NCBI RefSeq assembly: GCF_015706575.1
Contig: NW_024037067.1
Span: 6,585,909 to 6,649,908 of the forward strand
Direction of reading: 5' to 3'
Origin: Patiria miniata
Taxonomy: Eukaryota > Echinodermata > Asteroidea > Valvatida > Asterinidae
DNA length: 64,000 nucleotides
The translations under genes and the position numbers were made by a program. The stretch's first letter is position 1. Every line of letters starts with the position of its first letter. The notes under the pieces are model-generated. The model had not been told where the DNA came from. It worked only from the letters and a program-made list of their open reading frames with translations, and made no database searches. This document shows positions 20,601 through 35,100 of the stretch, in pieces.

Positions 20601-23600
20601 CATGAGAGCCATGTCGGCTGGCGCTGACAGCCCTTGCTATGGGACTTACTGCACAAAAACGAAACTGGGGGCATCATGTACCTACATCTGGGGCTCACTC
20701 CAAAAGTTTCAAGTCTGACGCCTTGCCGATTTGTCAGCATGTTGGCCTATTCATCCGCTATCCAACAAGATAAAGTTTGTCAAAATCCATCCATGTTAAG
20801 GTACCTCTAGACCCAGACTCATGAGAGCCATGTCGGCTGGCGCTGACAGCCCTTGCTATGGGACTTACTGCACAAAAACGAAACTGGGGGCATCATGTAC
20901 CTACATCTGGGGCTCACTCCAAAAGTTTCAAGTCTGACGCCTTGCCGATTTGTCAGCATGTTGGCCTATTCATCCGCTATCCAACAAGATAAAGTTTGTC
21001 AAAATCCATCCATGTTAAGGTACCTCTAGACCCAGACTCATGAGAGCCATGTCGGCAGGCGCTGACAGCCCTTGCTATGGGACTTACTGCACAAAAACGA
21101 AACTGGGGGCATCATGTACCTACATCTGGGGCTCACTCCAAAAGTTTCAAGTCTGACGCCTTGCCGATTTGTCAGCATGTTGGCCTATTCATCCGCTATC
21201 CAACAAGATAAAGTTTGTCAAAATCCATCCATGTTAAGGTACCTCTAGACCCAGACTCATGAGAGCCATGTCGGCTGGCGCTGACAGCCCTTGCTATGGG
21301 ACTTACTGCACAAAAACGAAACTGGGGGCATCATGTACCTACATCTGGGGCTCACTCCAAAAGTTTCAAGTCTGACGCCTTGCCGATTTGTCAGCATGTT
21401 GGCCTATTCATCCGCTATCCAACAAGATAAAGTTTGTCAAAATCCATCCATGTTAAGGTACCTCTAGACCCAGACTCATGAGAGCCATGTCGGCAGGCGC
21501 TGACAGCCCTTGCTATGGGACTTACTGCACAAAAACGAAACTGGGGGCATCATGTACCTACATCTGGGGCTCACTCCAAAAGTTTCAAGTCTGACGCCTT
21601 GCCGATTTGTCAGCATGTTGGCCTATTCATCCGCTATCCAACAAGATAAAGTTTGTCAAAATCCATCCATGTTAAGGTACCTCTAGACCCAGACTCATGA
21701 GAGCCATGTCGGCAGGCGCTGACAGCCCTTGCTATGGGACTTACTGCACAAAAACGAAACTGGGGGCATCATGTACCTACATCTGGGGCTCACTCCAAAA
21801 GTTTCAAGTCTGACGCCTTGCCGATTTGTCAGCATGTTGGCCTATTCATCCGCTATCCAACAAGATAAGTTTGTCAAAATCCATCCATGTTAAGGTACCT
21901 CTAGACCCAGACTCATGAGAGCCATGTCGGCTGGCGCTGACAGCCCTTGCTATGGGACTTACTGCACAAAAACGAAACTGGGGGCATCATGTACCTACAT
22001 CTGGGGCTCACTCCAAAAGTTTCAAGTCTGACGCCTTGCCGATTTGTCAGCATGTTGGCCTATTCATCCGCTATCCAACAAGATAAAGTTTGTCAAAATC
22101 CATCCATGTTAAGGTACCTCTAGACCCAGACTCATGAGAGCCATGTCGGCTGGCGCTGACAGCCCTTGCTATGGGACTTACTGCACAAAAACGAAACTGG
22201 GGGCATCATGTACCTACATCTGGGGCTCACTCCAAAAGTTTCAAGTCTGACGCCTTGCCGATTTGTTAGCATGTTGGCCTATTCATCCGCTATCCAACAA
22301 GATAAAGTTTGTCAAAATCCATCCATGTTAAGGTACCTCTAGACCCAGACTCATGAGAGCCATGTCGGCAGGCGCTGACAGCCCTTGCTATGGGACTTAC
22401 TGCACAAAAACGAAACTGGGGGCATCATGTACCTACATCTGGGGCTCACTCCAAAAGTTTCAAGTCTGACGCCTTGCCGATTTGTCAGCATGTTGGCCTA
22501 TTCATCCGCTATCCAACAAGATCAAGTTTGTCAAAATCCATCCATGTTAAGGTACCTCTAGACCCAGACTCATGAGAGCCATGTCGGCTGGCGCTGACAG
22601 CCCTTGCTATGGGACTTACTGCACAAAAACGAAACTGGGGCATCATGTACCTACATCTGGGGCTCACTCCAAAAGTTTCAAGTCTGACGCCTTGCCGATT
22701 TGTCAGCATGTTGGCCTATTCATCCGCTATCCAACAAGATAAAGTTTGTCAAAATCCATCCATGTTAAGGTACCTCTAGACCCAGACTCATGAGAGCCAT
22801 GTCGGCTGGCGCTGACAGCCCTTGCTATGGGACTTACTGCACAAAAACGAAACTGGGGGCATCATGTACCTACATCTGGGGCTCACTCCAAAAGTTTCAA
22901 GTCTGACGCCTTGCCGATTTGTCAGCATGTTGGCCTATTCATCCGCTATCCAACAAGATAAAGTTTGTCAAAATCCATCCATGTTAAGGTACCTCTAGAC
23001 CCAGACTCATGAGAGCCATGTCGGCAGGCGCTGACAGCCCTTGCTATGGGACTTACTGCACAAAAACGAAACTGGGGGCATCATGTACCTACATCTGGGG
23101 CTCACTCCAAAAGTTTCAAGTCTGACGCCTTGCCGATTTGTCAGCATGTTGGCCTATTCATCCGCTATCCAACAAGATAAAGTTTGTCAAAATCCATCCA
23201 TGTTAAGGTACCTCTAGACCCAGACTCATGAGAGCCATGTCGGCTGGCGCTGACAGCCCTTGCTATGGGACTTACTGCACAAAAACGAAACTGGGGGCAT
23301 CATGTACCTACATCTGGGGCTCACTCCAAAAGTTTCAAGTCTGACGCCTTGCCGATTTGTCAGCATGTTGGCCTATTCATCCGCTATCCAACAAGATAAA
23401 GTTTGTCAAAATCCATCCATGTTAAGGTACCTCTAGACCCAGACTCATGAGAGCCATGTCGGCAGGCGCTGACAGCCCTTGCTATGGGACTTACTGCACA
23501 AAAACGAAACTGGGGGCATCATGTACCTACATCTGGGGCTCACTCCAAAAGTTTCAAGTCTGACGCCTTGCCGATTTGTCAGCATGTTGGCCTATTCATC

Positions 23601-26600
23601 CGCTATCCAACAAGATAAAGTTTGTCAAAATCCATCCATGTTAAGGTACCTCTAGACCCAGACTCATGAGAGCCATGTCGGCAGGCGCTGACAGCCCTTG
23701 CTATGGGACTTACTGCACAAAAACGAAACTGGGGGCATCATGTACCTACATCTGGGGCTCACTCCAAAAGTTTCAAGTCTGACGCCTTGCCGATTTGTCA
23801 GCATGTTGGCCTATTCATCCGCTATCCAACAAGATCAAGTTTGTCAAAATCCATCCATGTTAAGGTACCTCTAGACCCAGACTCATGAGAGCCATGTCGG
23901 CTGGCGCTGACAGCCCTTGCTATGGGACTTACTGCACAAAAACGAAACTGGGGGCATCATGTACCTACATCTGGGGCTCACTCCAAAAGTTTCAAGTCTG
24001 ACGCCTTGCCGATTTGTTAGCATGTTGGCCTATTCATCCGCTATCCAACAAGATAAAGTTTGTCAAAATCCATCCATGTTAAGGTACCTCTAGACCCAGA
24101 CTCATGAGAGCCATGTCGGCTGGCGCTGACAGCCCTTGCTATGGGACTTACTGCACAAAAACGAAACTGGGGGCATCATGTACCTACATCTGGGGCTCAC
24201 TCCAAAAGTTTCAAGTCTGACGCCTTGCCGATTTGTCAGCATGTTGGCCTATTCATCCGCTATCCAACAAGATAAAGTTTGTCAAAATCCATCCATGTTA
24301 AGGTACCTCTAGACCCAGACTCATGAGAGCCATGTCGGCAGGCGCTGACAGCCCTTGCTATGGGACTTACTGCACAAAAACGAAACTGGGGGCATCATGT
24401 ACCTACATCTGGGGCTCACTCCAAAAGTTTCAAGTCTGACGCCTTGCCGATTTGTCAGCATGTTGGCCTATTCATCCGCTATCCAACAAGATAAAGTTTG
24501 TCAAAATCCATCCATGTTAAGGTACCTCTAGACCCAGACTCATGAGAGCCATGTCGGCTGGCGCTGACAGCCCTTGCTATGGGACTTACTGCACAAAAAC
24601 GAAACTGGGGGCATCATGTACCTACATCTGGGGCTCACTCCAAAAGTTTCAAGTCTGACGCCTTGCCGATTTGTCAGCATGTTGGCCTATTCATCCGCTA
24701 TCCAACAAGATAAAGTTTGTCAAAATCCATCCATGTTAAGGTACCTCTAGACCCAGACTCATGAGAGCCATGTCGGCTGGCGCTGACAGCCCTTGCTATG
24801 GGACTTACTGCACAAAAACGAAACTGGGGGCATCATGTACCTACATCTGGGGCTCACTCCAAAAGTTTCAAGTCTGACGCCTTGCCGATTTGTCAGCATG
24901 TTGGCCTATTCATCCGCTATCCAACAAGATAAAGTTTGTCAAAATCCATCCATGTTAAGGTACCTCTAGACCCAGACTCATGAGAGCCATGTCGGCAGGC
25001 GCTGACAGCCCTTGCTATGGGACTTACTGCACAAAAACGAAACTGGGGGCATCATGTACCTACATCTGGGGCTCACTCCAAAAGTTTCAAGTCTGACGCC
25101 TTGCCGATTTGTCAGCATGTTGGCCTATTCATCCGCTATCCAACAAGATAAAGTTTGTCAAAATCCATCCATGTTAAGGTACCTCTAGACCCAGACTCAT
25201 GAGAGCCATGTCGGCTGGCGCTGACAGCCCTTGCTATGGGACTTACTGCACAAAAACGAAACTGGGGGCATCATGTACCTACATCTGGGGCTCACTCCAA
25301 AAGTTTCAAGTCTGACGCCTTGCCGATTTGTCAGCATGTTGGCCTATTCATCCGCTATCCAACAAGATAAAGTTTGTCAAAATCCATCCATGTTAAGGTA
25401 CCTCTAGACCCAGACTCATGAGAGCCATGTCGGCAGGCGCTGACAGCCCTTGCTATGGGACTTACTGCACAAAAACGAAACTGGGGGCATCATGTACCTA
25501 CATCTGGGGCTCACTCCAAAAGTTTCAAGTCTGACGCCTTGCCGATTTGTCAGCATGTTGGCCTATTCATCCGCTATCCAACAAGATAAAGTTTGTCAAA
25601 ATCCATCCATGTTAAGGTACCTCTAGACCCAGACTCATGAGAGCCATGTCGGCAGGCGCTGACAGCCCTTGCTATGGGACTTACTGCACAAAAACGAAAC
25701 TGGGGGCATCATGTACCTACATCTGGGGCTCACTCCAAAAGTTTCAAGTCTGACGCCTTGCCGATTTGTCAGCATGTTGGCCTATTCATCCGCTATCCAA
25801 CAAGATAAGTTTGTCAAAATCCATCCATGTTAAGGTACCTCTAGACCCAGACTCATGAGAGCCATGTCGGCTGGCGCTGACAGCCCTTGCTATGGGACTT
25901 ACTGCACAAAAACGAAACTGGGGGCATCATGTACCTACATCTGGGGCTCACTCCAAAAGTTTCAAGTCTGACGCCTTGCCGATTTGTCAGCATGTTGGCC
26001 TATTCATCCGCTATCCAACAAGATAAAGTTTGTCAAAATCCATCCATGTTAAGGTACCTCTAGACCCAGACTCATGAGAGCCATGTCGGCTGGCGCTGAC
26101 AGCCCTTGCTATGGGACTTACTGCACAAAAACGAAACTGGGGGCATCATGTACCTACATCTGGGGCTCACTCCAAAAGTTTCAAGTCTGACGCCTTGCCG
26201 ATTTGTAGCATGTTGGCCTATTCATCCGCTATCCAACAAGATAAAGTTTGTCAAAATCCATCCATGTTAAGGTACCTCTAGACCCAGACTCATGAGAGCC
26301 ATGTCGGCTGGCGCTGACAGCCCTTGCTATGGGACTTACTGCACAAAAACGAAACTGGGGGCATCATGTACCTACATCTGGGGCTCACTCCAAAAGTTTC
26401 AAGTCTGACGCCTTGCCGATTTGTCAGCATGTTGGCCTATTCATCCGCTATCCAACAAGATAAGTTTGTCAAAATCCATCCATGTTAAGGTACCTCTAGA
26501 CCCAGACTCATGAGAGCCATGTCGGCTGGCGCTGACAGCCCTTGCTATGGGACTTACTGCACAAAAACGAAACTGGGGGCATCATGTACCTACATCTGGG

Positions 26601-29108
26601 CTCACTCCAAAAGTTTCAAGTCTGACGCCTTGCCGATTTGTCAGCATGTTGGCCTATTCATCCGCTATCCAACAAGATAAAGTTTGTCAAAATCCATCCA
26701 TGTTAAGGTACCTCTAGACCCAGACTCATGAGAGCCATGTCGGCTGGCGCTGACAGCCCTTGCTATGGGACTTACTGCACAAAAACGAAACTGGGGGCAT
26801 CATGTACCTACATCTGGGGCTCACTCCAAAAGTTTCAAGTCTGACGCCTTGCCGATTTGTCAGCATGTTGGCCTATTCATCCGCTATCCAACAAGATAAA
26901 GTTTGTCAAAATCCATCCATGTTAAGGTACCTCTAGACCCAGACTCATGAGAGCCATGTCGGCAGGCGCTGACAGCCCTTGCTATGGGACTTACTGCACA
27001 AAAACGAAACTGGGGGCATCATGTACCTACATCTGGGGCTCACTCCAAAAGTTTCAAGTCTGACGCCTTGCCGATTTGTCAGCATGTTGGCCTATTCATC
27101 CGCTATCCAACAAGATAAAGTTTGTCAAAATCCATCCATGTTAAGGTACCTCTAGACCCAGACTCATGAGAGCCATGTCGGCTGGCGCTGACAGCCCTTG
27201 CTATGGGACTTACTGCACAAAAACGAAACTGGGGGCATCATGTACCTACATCTGGGGCTCACTCCAAAAGTTTCAAGTCTGACGCCTTGCCGATTTGTCA
27301 GCATGTTGGCCTATTCATCCGCTATCCAACAAGATAAAGTTTGTCAAAATCCATCCATGTTAAGGTACCTCTAGACCCAGACTCATGAGAGCCATGTCGG
27401 CAGGCGCTGACAGCCCTTGCTATGGGACTTACTGCACAAAAACGAAACTGGGGGCATCATGTACCTACATCTGGGGCTCACTCCAAAAGTTTCAAGTCTG
27501 ACGCCTTGCCGATTTGTCAGCATGTTGGCCTATTCATCCGCTATCCAACAAGATAAAGTTTGTCAAAATCCATCCATGTTAAGGTACCTCTAGACCCAGA
27601 CTCATGAGAGCCATGTCGGCTGGCGCTGACAGCCCTTGCTATGGGACTTACTGCACAAAAACGAAACTGGGGGCATCATGTACCTACATCTGGGGCTCAC
27701 TCCAAAAGTTTCAAGTCTGACGCCTTGCCGATTTGTCAGCATGTTGGCCTATTCATCCGCTATCCAACAAGATAAAGTTTGTCAAAATCCATCCATGTTA
27801 AGGTACCTCTAGACCCAGACTCATGAGAGCCATGTCGGCTGGCGCTGACAGCCCTTGCTATGGGACTTACTGCACAAAAACGAAACTGGGGGCATCATGT
27901 ACCTACATCTGGGGCTCACTCCAAAAGTTTCAAGTCTGACGCCTTGCCGATTTGTCAGCATGTTGGCCTATTCATCCGCTATCCAACAAGATAAAGTTTG
28001 TCAAAATCCATCCATGTTAAGGTACCTCTAGACCCAGACTCATGAGAGCCATGTCGGCTGGCGCTGACAGCCCTTGCTATGGGACTTACTGCACAAAAAC
28101 GAAACTGGGGGCATCATGTACCTACATCTGGGGCTCACTCCAAAAGTTTCAAGTCTGACGCCTTGCCGATTTGTCAGCATGTTGGCCTATTCATCCGCTA
28201 TCCAACAAGATAAAGTTTGTCAAAATCCATCCATGTTAAGGTACCTCTAGACCCAGACTCATGAGAGCCATGTCGGCTGGCGCTGACAGCCCTTGCTATG
28301 GGACTTACTGCACAAAAACGAAACTGGGGGCATCATGTACCTACATCTGGGGCTCACTCCAAAAGTTTCAAGTCTGACGCCTTGCCGATTTGTCAGCATG
28401 TTGGCCTATTCATCCGCTATCCAACAAGATAAAGTTTGTCAAAATCCATCCATGTTAAGGTACCTCTAGACCCAGACTCATGAGAGCCATGTCGGCTGGC
28501 GCTGACAGCCCTTGCTATGGGACTTACTGCACAAAAACGAAACTGGGGGCATCATGTACCTACATCTGGGGCTCACTCCAAAAGTTTCAAGTCTGACGCC
28601 TTGCCGATTTGTCAGCATGTTGGCCTATTCATCCGCTATCCAACAAGATAAAGTTTGTCAAAATCCATCCATGTTAAGGTACCTCTAGACCCAGACTCAT
28701 GAGAGCCATGTCGGCTGGCGCTGACAGCCCTTGCTATGGGACTTACTGCACAAAAACGAAACTGGGGGCATCATGTACCTACATCTGGGGCTCACTCCAA
28801 AAGTTTCAAGTCTGACGCCTTGCCGATTTGTCAGCATGTTGGCCTATTCATCCGCTATCCAACAAGATAAAGTTTGTCAAAATCCATCCATGTTAAGGTA
28901 CCTCTAGACCCAGACTCATGAGAGCCATGTCGGCAGGCGCTGACAGCCCTTGCTATGGGACTTACTGCACAAAAACGAAACTGGGGGCATCATGTACCTA
29001 CATCTGGGGCTCACTCCAAAAGTTTCAAGTCTGACGCCTTGCCGATTTGTCAGCATGTTGGCCTATTCATCCGCTATCCAACAAGATAAAGTTTGTCAAA
29101 ATCCATCC
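14660..29108 (+). repeat. variant-rich left half of the satellite
   Basis: Monomers carry combinations of markers: ggcAggcg for ggcTggcg, cccaTactc for cccaGactc, gatCaag for gatAaag, ttgtTagc for ttgtCagc, cgTaac for cgAaac, caaTatcc for caaAatcc. The marker order of the six monomers starting at 14662 recurs at the six starting at 17728 (offset 3066 bp = 14 monomers). Several monomers have single-base deletions. Confidence 0.85.
20574..26263 (+). repeat. nine-monomer higher-order repeat
   Basis: Using the ggcT(t)/ggcA(A) marker, monomers from 20574 read t t A t A A t t A. The same series starts at 22544 and, for eight monomers, at 24514. The spacing is 1970 bp each time (9 x 219 less one base). 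A single-base deletion giving gataagttt sits in the same slot at 21864 and 25804, two repeats apart. Confidence 0.75.
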
Positions 29109-32100
29109 ATGTTAAGGTACCTCTAGACCCAGACTCATGAGAGCCATGTCGGCTGGCGCTGACAGCCCTTGCTATGGGACTTACTGCACAAAAACGAAAC
29201 TGGGGGCATCATGTACCTACATCTGGGGCTCACTCCAAAAGTTTCAAGTCTGACGCCTTGCCGATTTGTCAGCATGTTGGCCTATTCATCCGCTATCCAA
29301 CAAGATAAAGTTTGTCAAAATCCATCCATGTTAAGGTACCTCTAGACCCAGACTCATGAGAGCCATGTCGGCTGGCGCTGACAGCCCTTGCTATGGGACT
29401 TACTGCACAAAAACGAAACTGGGGGCATCATGTACCTACATCTGGGGCTCACTCCAAAAGTTTCAAGTCTGACGCCTTGCCGATTTGTCAGCATGTTGGC
29501 CTATTCATCCGCTATCCAACAAGATAAAGTTTGTCAAAATCCATCCATGTTAAGGTACCTCTAGACCCAGACTCATGAGAGCCATGTCGGCTGGCGCTGA
29601 CAGCCCTTGCTATGGGACTTACTGCACAAAAACGAAACTGGGGGCATCATGTACCTACATCTGGGGCTCACTCCAAAAGTTTCAAGTCTGACGCCTTGCC
29701 GATTTGTCAGCATGTTGGCCTATTCATCCGCTATCCAACAAGATAAAGTTTGTCAAAATCCATCCATGTTAAGGTACCTCTAGACCCAGACTCATGAGAG
29801 CCATGTCGGCTGGCGCTGACAGCCCTTGCTATGGGACTTACTGCACAAAAACGAAACTGGGGGCATCATGTACCTACATCTGGGGCTCACTCCAAAAGTT
29901 TCAAGTCTGACGCCTTGCCGATTTGTCAGCATGTTGGCCTATTCATCCGCTATCCAACAAGATAAAGTTTGTCAAAATCCATCCATGTTAAGGTACCTCT
30001 AGACCCAGACTCATGAGAGCCATGTCGGCTGGCGCTGACAGCCCTTGCTATGGGACTTACTGCACAAAAACGAAACTGGGGGCATCATGTACCTACATCT
30101 GGGGCTCACTCCAAAAGTTTCAAGTCTGACGCCTTGCCGATTTGTCAGCATGTTGGCCTATTCATCCGCTATCCAACAAGATAAAGTTTGTCAAAATCCA
30201 TCCATGTTAAGGTACCTCTAGACCCAGACTCATGAGAGCCATGTCGGCTGGCGCTGACAGCCCTTGCTATGGGACTTACTGCACAAAAACGAAACTGGGG
30301 GCATCATGTACCTACATCTGGGGCTCACTCCAAAAGTTTCAAGTCTGACGCCTTGCCGATTTGTCAGCATGTTGGCCTATTCATCCGCTATCCAACAAGA
30401 TAAAGTTTGTCAAAATCCATCCATGTTAAGGTACCTCTAGACCCAGACTCATGAGAGCCATGTCGGCTGGCGCTGACAGCCCTTGCTATGGGACTTACTG
30501 CACAAAAACGAAACTGGGGGCATCATGTACCTACATCTGGGGCTCACTCCAAAAGTTTCAAGTCTGACGCCTTGCCGATTTGTCAGCATGTTGGCCTATT
30601 CATCCGCTATCCAACAAGATAAAGTTTGTCAAAATCCATCCATGTTAAGGTACCTCTAGACCCAGACTCATGAGAGCCATGTCGGCTGGCGCTGACAGCC
30701 CTTGCTATGGGACTTACTGCACAAAAACGAAACTGGGGGCATCATGTACCTACATCTGGGGCTCACTCCAAAAGTTTCAAGTCTGACGCCTTGCCGATTT
30801 GTCAGCATGTTGGCCTATTCATCCGCTATCCAACAAGATAAAGTTTGTCAAAATCCATCCATGTTAAGGTACCTCTAGACCCAGACTCATGAGAGCCATG
30901 TCGGCTGGCGCTGACAGCCCTTGCTATGGGACTTACTGCACAAAAACGAAACTGGGGGCATCATGTACCTACATCTGGGGCTCACTCCAAAAGTTTCAAG
31001 TCTGACGCCTTGCCGATTTGTCAGCATGTTGGCCTATTCATCCGCTATCCAACAAGATAAAGTTTGTCAAAATCCATCCATGTTAAGGTACCTCTAGACC
31101 CAGACTCATGAGAGCCATGTCGGCTGGCGCTGACAGCCCTTGCTATGGGACTTACTGCACAAAAACGAAACTGGGGGCATCATGTACCTACATCTGGGGC
31201 TCACTCCAAAAGTTTCAAGTCTGACGCCTTGCCGATTTGTCAGCATGTTGGCCTATTCATCCGCTATCCAACAAGATAAAGTTTGTCAAAATCCATCCAT
31301 GTTAAGGTACCTCTAGACCCAGACTCATGAGAGCCATGTCGGCTGGCGCTGACAGCCCTTGCTATGGGACTTACTGCACAAAAACGAAACTGGGGGCATC
31401 ATGTACCTACATCTGGGGCTCACTCCAAAAGTTTCAAGTCTGACGCCTTGCCGATTTGTCAGCATGTTGGCCTATTCATCCGCTATCCAACAAGATAAAG
31501 TTTGTCAAAATCCATCCATGTTAAGGTACCTCTAGACCCAGACTCATGAGAGCCATGTCGGCTGGCGCTGACAGCCCTTGCTATGGGACTTACTGCACAA
31601 AAACGAAACTGGGGGCATCATGTACCTACATCTGGGGCTCACTCCAAAAGTTTCAAGTCTGACGCCTTGCCGATTTGTCAGCATGTTGGCCTATTCATCC
31701 GCTATCCAACAAGATAAAGTTTGTCAAAATCCATCCATGTTAAGGTACCTCTAGACCCAGACTCATGAGAGCCATGTCGGCTGGCGCTGACAGCCCTTGC
31801 TATGGGACTTACTGCACAAAAACGAAACTGGGGGCATCATGTACCTACATCTGGGGCTCACTCCAAAAGTTTCAAGTCTGACGCCTTGCCGATTTGTCAG
31901 CATGTTGGCCTATTCATCCGCTATCCAACAAGATAAAGTTTGTCAAAATCCATCCATGTTAAGGTACCTCTAGACCCAGACTCATGAGAGCCATGTCGGC
32001 TGGCGCTGACAGCCCTTGCTATGGGACTTACTGCACAAAAACGAAACTGGGGGCATCATGTACCTACATCTGGGGCTCACTCCAAAAGTTTCAAGTCTGA

Positions 32101-35100
32101 CGCCTTGCCGATTTGTCAGCATGTTGGCCTATTCATCCGCTATCCAACAAGATAAAGTTTGTCAAAATCCATCCATGTTAAGGTACCTCTAGACCCAGAC
32201 TCATGAGAGCCATGTCGGCTGGCGCTGACAGCCCTTGCTATGGGACTTACTGCACAAAAACGAAACTGGGGGCATCATGTACCTACATCTGGGGCTCACT
32301 CCAAAAGTTTCAAGTCTGACGCCTTGCCGATTTGTCAGCATGTTGGCCTATTCATCCGCTATCCAACAAGATAAAGTTTGTCAAAATCCATCCATGTTAA
32401 GGTACCTCTAGACCCAGACTCATGAGAGCCATGTCGGCTGGCGCTGACAGCCCTTGCTATGGGACTTACTGCACAAAAACGAAACTGGGGGCATCATGTA
32501 CCTACATCTGGGGCTCACTCCAAAAGTTTCAAGTCTGACGCCTTGCCGATTTGTCAGCATGTTGGCCTATTCATCCGCTATCCAACAAGATAAAGTTTGT
32601 CAAAATCCATCCATGTTAAGGTACCTCTAGACCCAGACTCATGAGAGCCATGTCGGCTGGCGCTGACAGCCCTTGCTATGGGACTTACTGCACAAAAAAC
32701 GAAACTGGGGGCATCATGTACCTACATCTGGGGCTCACTCCAAAAGTTTCAAGTCTGACGCCTTGCCGATTTGTCAGCATGTTGGCCTATTCATCCGCTA
32801 TCCAACAAGATAAAGTTTGTCAAAATCCATCCATGTTAAGGTACCTCTAGACCCAGACTCATGAGAGCCATGTCGGCTGGCGCTGACAGCCCTTGCTATG
32901 GGACTTACTGCACAAAAACGAAACTGGGGGCATCATGTACCTACATCTGGGGCTCACTCCAAAAGTTTCAAGTCTGACGCCTTGCCGATTTGTCAGCATG
33001 TTGGCCTATTCATCCGCTATCCAACAAGATAAAGTTTGTCAAAATCCATCCATGTTAAGGTACCTCTAGACCCAGACTCATGAGAGCCATGTCGGCTGGC
33101 GCTGACAGCCCTTGCTATGGGACTTACTGCACAAAAACGAAACTGGGGGCATCATGTACCTACATCTGGGGCTCACTCCAAAAGTTTCAAGTCTGACGCC
33201 TTGCCGATTTGTCAGCATGTTGGCCTATTCATCCGCTATCCAACAAGATAAAGTTTGTCAAAATCCATCCATGTTAAGGTACCTCTAGACCCAGACTCAT
33301 GAGAGCCATGTCGGCTGGCGCTGACAGCCCTTGCTATGGGACTTACTGCACAAAAACGAAACTGGGGGCATCATGTACCTACATCTGGGGCTCACTCCAA
33401 AAGTTTCAAGTCTGACGCCTTGCCGATTTGTCAGCATGTTGGCCTATTCATCCGCTATCCAACAAGATAAAGTTTGTCAAAATCCATCCATGTTAAGGTA
33501 CCTCTAGACCCAGACTCATGAGAGCCATGTCGGCTGGCGCTGACAGCCCTTGCTATGGGACTTACTGCACAAAAACGAAACTGGGGGCATCATGTACCTA
33601 CATCTGGGGCTCACTCCAAAAGTTTCAAGTCTGACGCCTTGCCGATTTGTCAGCATGTTGGCCTATTCATCCGCTATCCAACAAGATAAAGTTTGTCAAA
33701 ATCCATCCATGTTAAGGTACCTCTAGACCCAGACTCATGAGAGCCATGTCGGCTGGCGCTGACAGCCCTTGCTATGGGACTTACTGCACAAAAACGAAAC
33801 TGGGGGCATCATGTACCTACATCTGGGGCTCACTCCAAAAGTTTCAAGTCTGACGCCTTGCCGATTTGTCAGCATGTTGGCCTATTCATCCGCTATCCAA
33901 CAAGATAAAGTTTGTCAAAATCCATCCATGTTAAGGTACCTCTAGACCCAGACTCATGAGAGCCATGTCGGCTGGCGCTGACAGCCCTTGCTATGGGACT
34001 TACTGCACAAAAACGAAACTGGGGGCATCATGTACCTACATCTGGGGCTCACTCCAAAAGTTTCAAGTCTGACGCCTTGCCGATTTGTCAGCATGTTGGC
34101 CTATTCATCCGCTATCCAACAAGATAAAGTTTGTCAAAATCCATCCATGTTAAGGTACCTCTAGACCCAGACTCATGAGAGCCATGTCGGCTGGCGCTGA
34201 CAGCCCTTGCTATGGGACTTACTGCACAAAAACGAAACTGGGGGCATCATGTACCTACATCTGGGGCTCACTCCAAAAGTTTCAAGTCTGACGCCTTGCC
34301 GATTTGTCAGCATGTTGGCCTATTCATCCGCTATCCAACAAGATAAAGTTTGTCAAAATCCATCCATGTTAAGGTACCTCTAGACCCAGACTCATGAGAG
34401 CCATGTCGGCTGGCGCTGACAGCCCTTGCTATGGGACTTACTGCACAAAAACGAAACTGGGGGCATCATGTACCTACATCTGGGGCTCACTCCAAAAGTT
34501 TCAAGTCTGACGCCTTGCCGATTTGTCAGCATGTTGGCCTATTCATCCGCTATCCAACAAGATAAAGTTTGTCAAAATCCATCCATGTTAAGGTACCTCT
34601 AGACCCAGACTCATGAGAGCCATGTCGGCTGGCGCTGACAGCCCTTGCTATGGGACTTACTGCACAAAAACGAAACTGGGGGCATCATGTACCTACATCT
34701 GGGGCTCACTCCAAAAGTTTCAAGTCTGACGCCTTGCCGATTTGTCAGCATGTTGGCCTATTCATCCGCTATCCAACAAGATAAAGTTTGTCAAAATCCA
34801 TCCATGTTAAGGTACCTCTAGACCCAGACTCATGAGAGCCATGTCGGCTGGCGCTGACAGCCCTTGCTATGGGACTTACTGCACAAAAACGAAACTGGGG
34901 GCATCATGTACCTACATCTGGGGCTCACTCCAAAAGTTTCAAGTCTGACGCCTTGCCGATTTGTCAGCATGTTGGCCTATTCATCCGCTATCCAACAAGA
35001 TAAAGTTTGTCAAAATCCATCCATGTTAAGGTACCTCTAGACCCAGACTCATGAGAGCCATGTCGGCTGGCGCTGACAGCCCTTGCTATGGGACTTACTG

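Noticed and set aside
15165-23888. Recurring 61-codon frames in the satellite
   Set aside because: They exist only in monomers with the gatCaag variant; other monomers stop earlier. There is no conserved frame across copies, so they are by-products of the repeat.
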